Below, piece after piece: positions 35,088-42,542 of a stretch of DNA of 62,723 nucleotides (positions are counted from its first letter, which is position 1; the number at the start of each line of letters is the position of its first letter). A program made the position numbers and the translations under genes. The DNA is from a virus: the IMG/VR virus record IMGVR_UViG_3300044700_000299, positions 1-62,723 of that record; one strand, 5' to 3'. The notes beneath the pieces were generated by a model. The model worked only from the letters and a program-made list of their open reading frames with translations. It was not told the origin of the DNA and did no database searches.

Positions 35088-35117
35088 TGTGTGGTTAAAT
35101 AAAATTAACTATATTTG
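35086..35117 (+). promoter_or_regulatory. early promoter, leaderless type
   Basis: ATTG at 35086-35089, 20-nt spacer, TATATTTG at 35110-35117; the smpB ATG is 6 nt after the box. Confidence 0.7.
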
Positions 35118-35122
35118 TTTCT

Positions 35123-35557
35123 ATGAAATCGAAAGTGAATTTAGTTAACAAGAAAGTTAAGTTTGAATACTTTTTCGTTGAGACATTTGTCGTTGGGATT
35201 AAACTACAGGGTTCTGAAGTTAAATCAATCAGTGATTCAAAAGTTTCAATGACTGACACGTATTGTTACTTTAAGAATGGTGAGTTATATGTTAAAGGAT
35301 TAAACATTACTAGTTCTAATGTATCTTATGCTCACGAACCTACGAGGGAACGTAAATTGTTAATGAAGAAAAAAGAATTACGTAAACTTGAGAACGAATT
35401 AATTAATGGGTTAACCATTGTTCCGTATAGATTGTATCGTAATGAGACCGGATTGATTAAGATGGAGATTGTGTTAGCCAAAGGTAAGAAGTTGTGGGAT
35501 AAGAGAGATTCAATTAAAGAACGAGATATAAATAGAGAGTTAAAACGAGGTTTATGA
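35123..35557 (+). CDS. smpB: SmpB (SsrA-binding protein)
   Basis: 144 residues, normal SmpB length. Diagnostic stretches: NKKVKFEYFFVETFVVGIKL, LQGSEVKSISDSKVSM, RKLLMKKKELRKL, GLTIVPYRLY and the basic tail GKKLWDKRDSIKERD. SmpB binds tmRNA and loads it on stalled ribosomes for trans-translation. Phage-borne copies are rare. No tmRNA is recognisable in this window, so it would act with host tmRNA or replace host SmpB. Early expression is implied by the promoter. Confidence 0.92.
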   Translation: MKSKVNLVNKKVKFEYFFVETFVVGIKLQGSEVKSISDSKVSMTDTYCYFKNGELYVKGLNITSSNVSYAHEPTRERKLLMKKKELRKLENELINGLTIVPYRLYRNETGLIKMEIVLAKGKKLWDKRDSIKERDINRELKRGL

Positions 35558-35793
35558 CAAAGGTATTAAAAGGTAAAATAGTTCACCAAGGTGGTGAACT
35601 AATGGTTGAACATTCACCAAAGAAAATATTTGGTGAGTTAAGAGGTAGTACTGTTGAAAAAGTATTTTACAGTTATGACATTCTTGACCCATTCACTGAA
35701 CACGATTTAAAGGAGGGTGATGAGGTTGAATTTGTTTTTGAATTATATATTGATAACGGAGGTTCATTTAAATTTTGTGAAATAGTAAAATAG
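35554..35793 (+). CDS. small beta-rich protein after smpB
   Basis: 79 residues, beta-rich with an OB-like alternation and an acidic C-terminal half. Overlaps smpB by 4 nt (ATGA), so cotranslated with it. Possibly RNA-binding by fold impression only. Confidence 0.6.
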   Translation: MTKVLKGKIVHQGGELMVEHSPKKIFGELRGSTVEKVFYSYDILDPFTEHDLKEGDEVEFVFELYIDNGGSFKFCEIVK

Positions 35794-35804
35794 TATTATA
35801 TTTG
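35774..35804 (+). promoter_or_regulatory. early promoter, consensus match
   Basis: TTTG at 35774-35777, 19-nt spacer, TATATTTG at 35797-35804; ATG of the small basic protein 19 nt later. Confidence 0.8.
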
Positions 35805-35822
35805 TTGAAATAATTAAAGGAT

Positions 35823-35936
35823 ATGAAAACAATAGAGATAACACCACAAGAATTAAGAATGGCGACAAGACCTAACATCTATCGTAATAAGAAAAAATAT
35901 TTTAGAAAGAGTAAGCACAAGAACACAGAAAATTAG
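35823..35936 (+). CDS. small basic protein
   Basis: 37 residues: a short helix (MKTIEITPQELRMATRP) then a Lys/Arg-rich tail (RNKKKYFRKSKHKN). Supported by its own perfect early promoter. Strong basic charge suggests binding to nucleic acid or to a host protein. Confidence 0.6.
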   Translation: MKTIEITPQELRMATRPNIYRNKKKYFRKSKHKNTEN

Positions 35937-35944
35937 TATATTTG
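35937..35944 (+). promoter_or_regulatory. early -7 box (TATATTTG)
   Basis: 22 nt before the ATG at 35967; no clear -33 box. Confidence 0.5.
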
Positions 35945-35966
35945 TTGAACATTTAAAATTTGAGAT

Positions 35967-36245
35967 ATGGTAATTAATAGTTTTCATAACATTAAAATAG
36001 AACACGAAAAGTTTGGGATTGTATTAAATGAGACATTCATTGATGGAACACAATTCAAACTATTCCTTAAAGCGATTCACGGGTGTTTAGTTGAGAAAGA
36101 GGATTTGACATTCTTCAACGGAACAGACTTCTTAGTTCACGTTCCATTTAAACATTTGGTTGATTCAATAATCAAAACAGGTAAGACTGAGTATACCTCA
36201 TCTGACCACGTTAAAAGTAAAATTGAAGCGTTAGTTACAAAATGA
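35967..36245 (+). CDS. small protein of unknown function
   Basis: 92 residues, alpha/beta. Overlaps the lipoprotein start by 4 nt (ATGA). Unrecognised. Confidence 0.6.
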   Translation: MVINSFHNIKIEHEKFGIVLNETFIDGTQFKLFLKAIHGCLVEKEDLTFFNGTDFLVHVPFKHLVDSIIKTGKTEYTSSDHVKSKIEALVTK

Positions 36246-36691
36246 TTAGATTAATTTACATATTGTTGGTGGTGTTGGGGGTGAGTTCTTGTTATAAAGA
36301 AGACCCCCAACCAAAAGAGAGTAAACCTATCATCACATATCCATATGTGACAGACACAGTTACAGATTCAATACCAACATTGAAAGGTACGACTTGGGTA
36401 TTAACGGGAATTAGAATTGGGGGAATAGGTAATCCTCAAACAGTTAGTGATACATTACATTTCATTACCAACACTAGTTATAAGTATAACGGATATAGTT
36501 CAAAATATTCGTTGTATTACACAGGTGGTGGTTTTAATATGACGATTAACGGAACGTCTTGGGGTAATTTAAGTGGGACAATCTACGAATACAATTTAAA
36601 GAGTGGTAAGATTGAAGGTTTAAAGTTCATTGATATAACACCAGGTTCGAGTAATCAAACAAATTATTTTCTTTGGATGAATAAAATCTGA
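36242..36691 (+). CDS. phage-encoded lipoprotein
   Basis: 149 residues. A short hydrophobic signal (MIRLIYILLVVLGVSSC) ends in a lipobox with Cys17, followed by acidic YKEDP. The mature part is beta-rich (LKGTTWVLTGIRIGG, then repeated Tyr/Gly/Thr strands), like small lipocalin-type lipoproteins. It should be anchored in the host envelope. Phage lipoproteins such as T5 Llp block receptors against superinfection; that role here is inference. Confidence 0.8.
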   Translation: MIRLIYILLVVLGVSSCYKEDPQPKESKPIITYPYVTDTVTDSIPTLKGTTWVLTGIRIGGIGNPQTVSDTLHFITNTSYKYNGYSSKYSLYYTGGGFNMTINGTSWGNLSGTIYEYNLKSGKIEGLKFIDITPGSSNQTNYFLWMNKI

Positions 36692-36722
36692 TTGATAGTT
36701 TGAAATATAATGTGTAAGTTTG
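36691..36722 (+). promoter_or_regulatory. early promoter
   Basis: ATTG at 36691-36694, 20-nt spacer, TAAGTTTG at 36715-36722; ATG at 36740. Confidence 0.65.
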
Positions 36723-36739
36723 TTAACAATTAAAAATCT

Positions 36740-36985
36740 ATGAGTTATGAAATGAAAAGTTGGTTAAATTTAAGTAGTAATGGTTGGTTGGTATTAGCCT
36801 CTACGATTGTCTACATCAGTGTCCTTACAATAATATTTGAATATGTTATTAGTAGAGAATTTCCGATGTTCTTACAAATGATATCAGTGTTTTTTGGGTT
36901 ATTTTACACTGTGTTCCAATTAAAAACAATTACCCGATATGTTATAAATTTATTTAATTTTAAAGAAAAAGAAGAAGAAATATGA
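36740..36985 (+). CDS. small membrane protein
   Basis: 81 residues with two transmembrane segments (about 14-36 and 42-62) and an acidic C-terminus. Overlaps the SPFH gene by 4 nt (ATGA), so the two products may work together at the membrane. Confidence 0.6.
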   Translation: MSYEMKSWLNLSSNGWLVLASTIVYISVLTIIFEYVISREFPMFLQMISVFFGLFYTVFQLKTITRYVINLFNFKEKEEEI

Positions 36986-37884
36986 TTACAATTATTTTAT
37001 TAGTAGTGAGTTTGATTATCGCGGGTGTGATGATTTTTAAAGGTATCACCAATGATGATACTGTGAGTTTAAGAAATGGGATTATCTTTGGTGTATTGGG
37101 GATTGTTATCTCATTAATTCAACCATTCTCAACTGAAAGAGTTGATACCGGTAATGTTGGTATCAAAGTTAATTTAACAGGTGATGCTCGTGGTGTGTCA
37201 AAATATGAGTACAAAACAGGTTGGGTTGTTTATAACACTTGGACTGAAACAATGTATGAGTTCCCTGTGTTTCAGCAACACATTGAGTATGGTGACCAAT
37301 TGGTTATTACTAAGGGTGGATTTACAACAACAATTAATCCAACGTTTAACTATAAATTAAAATCTACTACAGTTGGGGATATGTTCCAAAACTTGAGATT
37401 ACCGATTAAAGAAGTGGAACAAGGATGGTTGAAAAACGCAATTGTTGGAGCGGTGAATGACGTGGCGAATACTTGGTCTGTCGATAGTATCTTTAACCAC
37501 CGTGAAAACTTTGAGTCTAATATTGTTGTCGAATGTAATAAACGATTGATTAAATGGTTTGACGTATCTCAATTGAGAACTAACATTACACCTCCTGAGG
37601 CGTTACAAGAATCTATCATCGCAAAAACAAGAGCTATCCAACAAGCTGAAGCGTCTAAACAACAGGCGATTGCTGCTCAGGCTGACGGTCAACGTAAAGT
37701 TGCGGTTGCAAAGGCTGACTCCGCAGAGACTGTCATCAACGCATCCGCTAAGGCAAGAGCGATGGATTTAACACAACAAAAGTTAACCCCTTTGTATGTT
37801 GAATACAAGAAAATTGAGAAATGGGACGGACAATTACCGACAACTATGGCGGGTGGTTCAGGAACATTCTTGAATATAAAATAA
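36982..37884 (+). CDS. SPFH/prohibitin-like membrane protein
   Basis: 300 residues. Two hydrophobic segments at the N-terminus (about 2-20 and 34-50), then an SPFH/band-7 domain (VDTGNVGIKVNLTG to about 210) and an Ala/Gln/Glu-rich coiled coil (KQQAIAAQADGQRKVAVAKA). SPFH proteins form ring-like membrane scaffolds and regulate FtsH-type proteases. In T-even phages host proteases of this kind influence lysogeny-like decisions and protein turnover; here the target is unknown. Confidence 0.85.
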   Translation: MITIILLVVSLIIAGVMIFKGITNDDTVSLRNGIIFGVLGIVISLIQPFSTERVDTGNVGIKVNLTGDARGVSKYEYKTGWVVYNTWTETMYEFPVFQQHIEYGDQLVITKGGFTTTINPTFNYKLKSTTVGDMFQNLRLPIKEVEQGWLKNAIVGAVNDVANTWSVDSIFNHRENFESNIVVECNKRLIKWFDVSQLRTNITPPEALQESIIAKTRAIQQAEASKQQAIAAQADGQRKVAVAKADSAETVINASAKARAMDLTQQKLTPLYVEYKKIEKWDGQLPTTMAGGSGTFLNIK

Positions 37885-37899
37885 GAATCTTAACACAAT

Positions 37900-37927
37900 A
37901 TGGTAACGACAATGGTGTCGTTACCAT
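37900..37927 (+). other. strong hairpin without a T run
   Basis: Eleven-bp perfect stem around a 6-nt loop, between the SPFH gene and the next one. Not a classic terminator; possibly an RNA processing or stability element. Confidence 0.6.
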
Positions 37928-37957
37928 TAATAACCAATAACCCCAAAACTTATAGAT

Positions 37958-38473
37958 ATGAAATTAGATGTGTCAAACTTATTATTAAACGAATTAGTTG
38001 AACTTAGAGATAAAATCAACGGAATGATTTGGGAATATAATGATGGGCACATCTACATCTGTAAGGTTAGGTCTTATGGTCGTAATTGGGAAGAAAAAGG
38101 TATTACGAATGTAAAAACATTACAGGAATTGTGTTATGAATATTGTGGTGAAGATGGTATTGTTGATGTTTACACAACTAATACTGACTTAGGTGAAGGT
38201 TTTTATAATTATGGAGATACTAAAGTGATAAAATCACTTGAAGATTACGAGAAGTGGAATAAACACAAATCATTGACTCTTAATATTCAAAGGGTTGAAC
38301 AAGAATTAATTGATGACGCTGAGGACCAAGAGAGACCGTTTAATCAACGACGTTCTCATTTTAGAACATCCTACACTCAGGAAATGATTGATGAATTGAA
38401 GGAAGATATAAAAAACCTTCCGATGGACTTTGAACCTCCAAAAAATTATTTTCAGTATGAAGATGCTGAGTAA
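37958..38473 (+). CDS. hypothetical protein
   Basis: 171 residues, alpha/beta N-terminal part with several Tyr/Cys, charged helical C-terminus. No family recognised. Confidence 0.65.
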   Translation: MKLDVSNLLLNELVELRDKINGMIWEYNDGHIYICKVRSYGRNWEEKGITNVKTLQELCYEYCGEDGIVDVYTTNTDLGEGFYNYGDTKVIKSLEDYEKWNKHKSLTLNIQRVEQELIDDAEDQERPFNQRRSHFRTSYTQEMIDELKEDIKNLPMDFEPPKNYFQYEDAE

Positions 38474-38486
38474 TTGAAAATTTGTT

Positions 38487-38494
38487 TATATTTG
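38487..38494 (+). promoter_or_regulatory. early -7 box (TATATTTG)
   Basis: 20 nt before the ATG at 38515; -33 box not clear. Confidence 0.5.
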
Positions 38495-38514
38495 TATATA
38501 TAAAACAAACGGAT

Positions 38515-38739
38515 ATGAACTCAGAAGTATTGGCAACATTAGTTATAGTAGGTTTTGGTGGGTATATGATTTTCAAATTTTGGAAGAGTATATTAAAACT
38601 GATAATAGGTTTATTATGTTTTTGTGTCGTGTATACTTACTTTTCATTGAAAAAGTATTTTGATGGTTCGAATGAAGGTAAACATAAAATAGAACAAGTT
38701 GTTGAGGAAACTGTTAGACAATCAACACCTGGTTATTAA
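38515..38739 (+). CDS. small membrane protein
   Basis: 74 residues from ATG 38515, two hydrophobic segments (about 5-20 and 25-45) and a charged C-terminal tail. Unknown. Confidence 0.6.
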   Translation: MNSEVLATLVIVGFGGYMIFKFWKSILKLIIGLLCFCVVYTYFSLKKYFDGSNEGKHKIEQVVEETVRQSTPGY

Positions 38740-38795
38740 GAAAAAACGTTTCTTTGTATCGTATAACAAAGTGGTGGATGTGCCTTTACGGCCCC

Positions 38796-38824
38796 AAAGG
38801 GAGATTTCGGTCTCCCTTTTTTTA
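38796..38824 (+). terminator. terminator with UUCGG-like loop
   Basis: AAAGGGAGA/TCTCCCTTT stem with loop TTTCGG and T run; follows a 60-nt stretch that may be a small RNA. Confidence 0.85.
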
Positions 38825-38831
38825 TTTAATG

Positions 38832-38844
38832 ATATTTATAAATA
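38832..38844 (+). promoter_or_regulatory. late promoter (ATATTTATAAATA)
   Basis: Perfect late box 9 nt before the ATG at 38854. Confidence 0.8.
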
Positions 38845-38853
38845 AAAACGATT

Positions 38854-39219
38854 ATGGCTAGTATTATTATAAATGAAAAACAATTAGAGAGATTAGTTAG
38901 TAAAGTTAAAACTAACATCAATGAAGGTGGTAATCATGATAACACTCGTTATATGTTCTTTAGTAATTTGGAACAAATGAAAAGACAATGTGAAATGTTA
39001 TTAGATATGGATGAATCTACAATTAATGAGATATTAGAAAACGGTCACGATTGGGCTCAGGACCATATTGCTGAGGCAAAAAACAATATGGACCAAGTAT
39101 TTGATTTCTTAATGAATGAAACTAATGGTGAGGGTGAGGATGATGAAGATTATGGTGATGAAGAAATGGATGATGAAGAAATGGGTGATGATGACATTGA
39201 ATTCGGTGACGATTTTTAG
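38854..39219 (+). CDS. small acidic tagged protein
   Basis: 121 residues: tag MASIIINEKQLERLVSK (INE site), a helical middle and an extreme D/E-rich tail from about 92. The late promoter and tag suggest a head or core component. The acidic tail could mimic DNA or occupy core space in the prohead. Confidence 0.7.
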   Translation: MASIIINEKQLERLVSKVKTNINEGGNHDNTRYMFFSNLEQMKRQCEMLLDMDESTINEILENGHDWAQDHIAEAKNNMDQVFDFLMNETNGEGEDDEDYGDEEMDDEEMGDDDIEFGDDF

Positions 39220-39240
39220 TTAATTACTATTTGATATTAT

Positions 39241-39276
39241 AAAACCTTTATCTTATAATTAGATAAAGGTTTTTTT
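39241..39276 (+). terminator. terminator directly before rfbC
   Basis: Ten-bp stem ACCTTTATCT/AGATAAAGGT and T run; the next ATG starts right after the Ts. Confidence 0.85.
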
Positions 39277-39798
39277 ATGGAACATCCCCAAGTTAACAAT
39301 AATCCGGTGTTTGTGGACCACCGAGGAACATTTGCCCCACTATCATTAGAATCTTATGATAAGGATTGGTTACAGAGTAACATCAGTTTTAACCCCTTAA
39401 TTCACACTCTAAGAGGTTTACACTTCCAAGTTGGGGAGAAAGCTCAGGCGAAGTTAATTAAAGTAATTACAGGGTCTATAGTTGATTTTATTGTAGATAT
39501 TCGTGAGGACTCTCCTGAGTATATGAAATTATATCATTACGATATGAATTCTGGTGATGAGTTGTTAGTTCCGAGGGGATTTGCTCACGGGTTTATGACA
39601 ACATCATTCAACACTATAGTTCAGTATTTAGTTGATAATGATTATTCACCTGAATCCGAGGGTTCAATTTATTGGAGAGAGATTGAAGGATTATACGGTG
39701 TATTGAATTCATATGTGTTAATAAGAGATTTACAAGATGTTGACTTAACAATGTCAGATAAAGATTATTTAACTAAAAATTTTAAATTAAACAAATAA
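39277..39798 (+). CDS. rfbC: dTDP-4-dehydrorhamnose 3,5-epimerase-like protein
   Basis: 173 residues, the usual size. DHRGTFAPLSLE, LRGLHFQVGEKAQAKLI and LLVPRGFAHGFMT match the RmlC cupin, including catalytic His in the LHFQ strand. It isomerises a dTDP-sugar on the way to dTDP-rhamnose. No other rhamnose-pathway gene is in the window, so it probably redirects a host sugar nucleotide, perhaps for surface or DNA glycosylation. Confidence 0.88.
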   Translation: MEHPQVNNNPVFVDHRGTFAPLSLESYDKDWLQSNISFNPLIHTLRGLHFQVGEKAQAKLIKVITGSIVDFIVDIREDSPEYMKLYHYDMNSGDELLVPRGFAHGFMTTSFNTIVQYLVDNDYSPESEGSIYWREIEGLYGVLNSYVLIRDLQDVDLTMSDKDYLTKNFKLNK

Positions 39799-39809
39799 AA
39801 TCTAAAGGT

Positions 39810-40028
39810 ATGTTATACGAAAATGAAATTAAAAAATTAGATGTGTATTTTGAAGGTAAGTATCTTATTGATGAGGAGAAAGACCTTGAGTTAAAGAAAA
39901 TACTAAGTTACGTTATTGAAGAACGTAAAAAGTTCAAACAGATGGTAAAAGAAACTCCAAACGATATGGATTTAGGTAAACTAGTGAGAAGTTATTATAG
40001 AAATTTAAATGAGAACGAAACGATTTAA
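39810..40028 (+). CDS. small helical protein
   Basis: 72 residues, charged helices, overlapping the next gene by 20 nt. Unknown. Confidence 0.55.
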   Translation: MLYENEIKKLDVYFEGKYLIDEEKDLELKKILSYVIEERKKFKQMVKETPNDMDLGKLVRSYYRNLNENETI

Positions 40029-40218
40029 ATTAGATATACCTGAAAATATTAAAGGTATGACTTTGGACCGAGCAAAAATTGCGTGTATTACTGAAGGGTA
40101 TGTGTTACAAACAAAAGATAGTTCTATTTTAAGTATGGAATTACCTGAAACTTATATTGTTACAGTTACTGAACTTGATTCTGATGGTAAAATATTAAAT
40201 GCCAAGTACGGTAAATAA
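40009..40218 (+). CDS. I78 peptidase-inhibitor-like small protein
   Basis: 69 residues. GMTLDRAKIACITEGYVLQ followed by a beta hairpin (TVTELDSDGKILNAKYG) resembles the potato-inhibitor-I78 fold seen in some phages. The match is by pattern only; protease inhibition is not shown. Confidence 0.5.
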   Translation: MRTKRFKLDIPENIKGMTLDRAKIACITEGYVLQTKDSSILSMELPETYIVTVTELDSDGKILNAKYGK

Positions 40219-40229
40219 GAGTATTCTAC

Positions 40230-40241
40230 ATATTTATAATA
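40230..40241 (+). promoter_or_regulatory. late promoter (ATATTTATAATA)
   Basis: 12 nt before the ATG at 40254. Confidence 0.7.
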
Positions 40242-40253
40242 AAAGTTTATAAC

Positions 40254-40721
40254 ATGGAGAAAGTTTTTAGTAAAAAATCAATATTGAATAAAAGACTATT
40301 CGAACAGGAAGAGGAAAACGACGATACTAACGTTGAAAAATCTGAAGGTAAAGTAAGTGGGTCATTTGTTGATATCGTATCTGGAATGTTACATTCAAGA
40401 ACTCAAATACATATTTATCATTTACAAACTAAATCGTTTGCGGTTCATAAAGCCTTAAATGATTATTATGATGGTGTTGTTGATTTGTTTGACGGTTTGG
40501 TTGAATCATATCAAGGTAAACACGGAATAGTTGAGAACTACAAATGTGATGGTTATGATAATTACTCAAGTGTTAACAGTGCTATCGAATACTTACAGAA
40601 ATTGGATAAGACAATTGAAGGTTCAAGAAAATCTATCAAAGAAAGTTTTATTCAAAATCAGATAGACACAGTTCAGGAATTAATTTATTCAACTATTTAT
40701 AAGTTGAAATTCTTGGAATAA
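40254..40721 (+). CDS. Dps/ferritin-like protein (DUF5856-like), tagged
   Basis: 155 residues. The N-terminus has an LFE site (KKSILNKRLFEQEEE). The rest is a helical bundle: SRTQIHIYHLQTKSFAVHKA, then DLFDGLVESYQGKHG, the His/Glu pattern of Dps-like proteins. These bind DNA or oxidise iron. Late expression and the tag suggest head packaging, perhaps to protect DNA; inference. Confidence 0.7.
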   Translation: MEKVFSKKSILNKRLFEQEEENDDTNVEKSEGKVSGSFVDIVSGMLHSRTQIHIYHLQTKSFAVHKALNDYYDGVVDLFDGLVESYQGKHGIVENYKCDGYDNYSSVNSAIEYLQKLDKTIEGSRKSIKESFIQNQIDTVQELIYSTIYKLKFLE

Positions 40722-40748
40722 TATACTTTTCATAGTATTTTAATTTTT

Positions 40749-40779
40749 ACCCCAATTTTAATTAGTTGGGGTTTTTTTA
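40749..40779 (+). terminator. terminator, CCCCAA/TTGGGG type
   Basis: ACCCCAA/TTGGGGT stem and T run that leads straight into the next -7 box. Confidence 0.8.
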
Positions 40780-40787
40780 TATCTTTG
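40780..40787 (+). promoter_or_regulatory. early -7 box fused to a terminator, leaderless type
   Basis: TATCTTTG; the ATG at 40792 follows after 4 nt. The -33 position falls in the terminator loop (TTTT). Confidence 0.55.
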
Positions 40788-40791
40788 TTTT

Positions 40792-41118
40792 ATGGATGAC
40801 AAAGGTAAAGATAAGTTAGCTGAATTACTTGTTGATAAGACAAAATTGGTCGTAAATTACGAAGGGCTTAACTTCATCCAATTCAAGATTGAATTTCCAT
40901 TTTTAAAAGGTGATGTGAATAAAGATTACTATTTAAAACTTGAGTTGGAAAAAGATTCTTGGAATTTTGGAATGCCACCAGGTTATCACTTAATTACTTA
41001 TTTAGAAACTTTATTCAAAATTAAAGGTGAATCAATAATAAGTGAGATTCGTGAATTATATATTGATAAATTTGAAGAAAGAATTAAAAATTTACGAGAA
41101 TACCTATTGACAGATTGA
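40792..41118 (+). CDS. hypothetical protein, leaderless mRNA predicted
   Basis: 108 residues, alpha/beta, no family recognised. Start placed by the abutting early promoter. Confidence 0.65.
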   Translation: MDDKGKDKLAELLVDKTKLVVNYEGLNFIQFKIEFPFLKGDVNKDYYLKLELEKDSWNFGMPPGYHLITYLETLFKIKGESIISEIRELYIDKFEERIKNLREYLLTD

Positions 41119-41161
41119 AATAAAATCTATATGATTGTTATATAAGAAAAAAGATAATAAT

Positions 41162-41596
41162 ATGACAATCAAACAGGCGTTAAAGGAGAAGAACCGATTG
41201 ATTAAAGCAATCGACGATGAGTTCAAAAAAGTTTACTCATACAACTCAATAGATGAGGGTAATGTTAGACCATACTCAACGGTTACGGCATTAGAAAACA
41301 TAATGACTTTGGAAGAAGGTCTAATCGACATCAAAACAAAAATCCATAGAGCAAATATGGGTGTTTACAATAAGATTTTCAGATTGTCTGAATTGAAATC
41401 TTTGGCTAAGAAACTTAACCAAATTGATTGTAGTGAAGGTAAAGTAACTGACAGATACCTTAGAGGTGCTGAACCATCAATTAAAACCGCTGAAGTATCA
41501 GTTGTTGATAGAGACTCACGAGTTAAAATGATTGAAGAAGAGATTGAACAATTGCAAGAAGAGTTAGATACTCACAACGCAACGACATCAATATAA
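41162..41596 (+). CDS. DIP1984-like/coiled-coil protein
   Basis: 144 residues from the ATG at 41162. Helical: MTIKQALKEKNRLIKAIDDE, then ENIMTLEEGLIDIKTKIHRAN, and a C-terminal coiled coil. The pattern recalls the DIP1984 (septicolysin-like) family; tentative. The reading frame stays open for 40 codons after the stop. Confidence 0.6.
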   Translation: MTIKQALKEKNRLIKAIDDEFKKVYSYNSIDEGNVRPYSTVTALENIMTLEEGLIDIKTKIHRANMGVYNKIFRLSELKSLAKKLNQIDCSEGKVTDRYLRGAEPSIKTAEVSVVDRDSRVKMIEEEIEQLQEELDTHNATTSI

Positions 41597-41771
41597 TCGG
41601 ACTTGTTGTTGACTAACAAATATATTACTATTAGACATTCAGTGATGTTCGATGTTTGTGAATGTGATGCCGACTCAAAGTTCAACTATCAAAAGTATTC
41701 AAAGTTCAACCATTAAACTTTAAAACTCATCTAACCTGGTATTTGTTTTTCGACACAATAAGATTATATCT
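41597..41771 (+). other. intergenic stretch with a direct repeat and short ORF
   Basis: A 15-nt direct repeat (41675-41689 and 41699-41713, 14 of 15 identical) lies in a 23-codon ORF at 41645-41716 that is in frame with the upstream gene. The repeat would encode S-K-F-N-Y/H twice. Could be a leftover 3' extension, a short gene or part of an RNA; not resolved. Confidence 0.35.
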
Positions 41772-41801
41772 CCCCCCATCTGTTAAAGGTGGGGGTTTTT
41801 T
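41772..41801 (+). terminator. terminator
   Basis: Eight-bp stem CCCCCATC/GGTGGGGG and T run. Confidence 0.8.
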
Positions 41802-41804
41802 AAT

Positions 41805-41812
41805 TATATTTG
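41805..41812 (+). promoter_or_regulatory. early -7 box (TATATTTG)
   Basis: 21 nt before the ATG at 41834; a late box lies between, giving the gene two promoter classes. Confidence 0.5.
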
Positions 41813-41821
41813 TATTTAGTA

Positions 41822-41833
41822 ATATTTATTGAT
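41822..41833 (+). promoter_or_regulatory. late box abutting start (ATATTTATTGAT)
   Basis: Directly before the ATG at 41834. Confidence 0.6.
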
Positions 41834-42514
41834 ATGGAAGACAAAAAATATATTGAAATCTTTAACAAATACTATAAAAACGCACTTGATATTGAGGGTA
41901 TCAAATTTAAGTTGATAGGTATCAATAACCCTGGCGTCGGTAACACATTAATCAATGAACAATTGGTTTTTATAATGTCAAATGATGCTGATTTATCTTA
42001 TAATAGAATTGCGTTAGAAGAATTAATTAAGGAGAAAATTCAAAAGTTTAACAGGTTATTTAGTTTGGGGAATTTTGGTTTTGACCAAGTTGAAATTAAA
42101 AATACTGATGGAGTTCATATTGGTAAAGGTGATAATGTTGGGGAATTAATAAGTGGTGTATTTGAGAGGGTTAATAAATTAGTGACTTATAAATATTATT
42201 CAACTGACTATCGTCAAGAAGTAATAGATATGTATATGGTTAAACACATTTCATTTACATATGAAATGACAGGTGATTTTATACGGTTTGTAAATAAAGT
42301 AAGACCACTAAAAGGTTATGTGGTTTCATTTAACACTAAACAACCTCTTGAAGGGCTTGACCTTGAGGATGCTGAATATGTATATCAGGAAGGTTTTAGA
42401 GGTTCGTATGAGGAAACTGAAATTAATTATCTGGATATTGATATGATTGAATTTCCAGAAAGATTCGTTGTTAGTGAATTCCAATCAACTTATGTATATA
42501 CTGAGTTTATATAA
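41834..42514 (+). CDS. hypothetical protein with dual early/late signals
   Basis: 226 residues from the ATG at 41834. No tag; an alpha/beta protein with many Ile/Asn/Glu. Both an early -7 box and a late box precede it. Unknown function. Confidence 0.65.
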   Translation: MEDKKYIEIFNKYYKNALDIEGIKFKLIGINNPGVGNTLINEQLVFIMSNDADLSYNRIALEELIKEKIQKFNRLFSLGNFGFDQVEIKNTDGVHIGKGDNVGELISGVFERVNKLVTYKYYSTDYRQEVIDMYMVKHISFTYEMTGDFIRFVNKVRPLKGYVVSFNTKQPLEGLDLEDAEYVYQEGFRGSYEETEINYLDIDMIEFPERFVVSEFQSTYVYTEFI

Positions 42515-42541
42515 AAAAACCCCCAAGATAGGGGGTTTTTA
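42512..42541. terminator. bidirectional terminator
   Basis: AAACCCCC/GGGGGTTT stem between convergent genes with A and T runs on both sides. Confidence 0.85.
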
Positions 42542-42542
42542 G

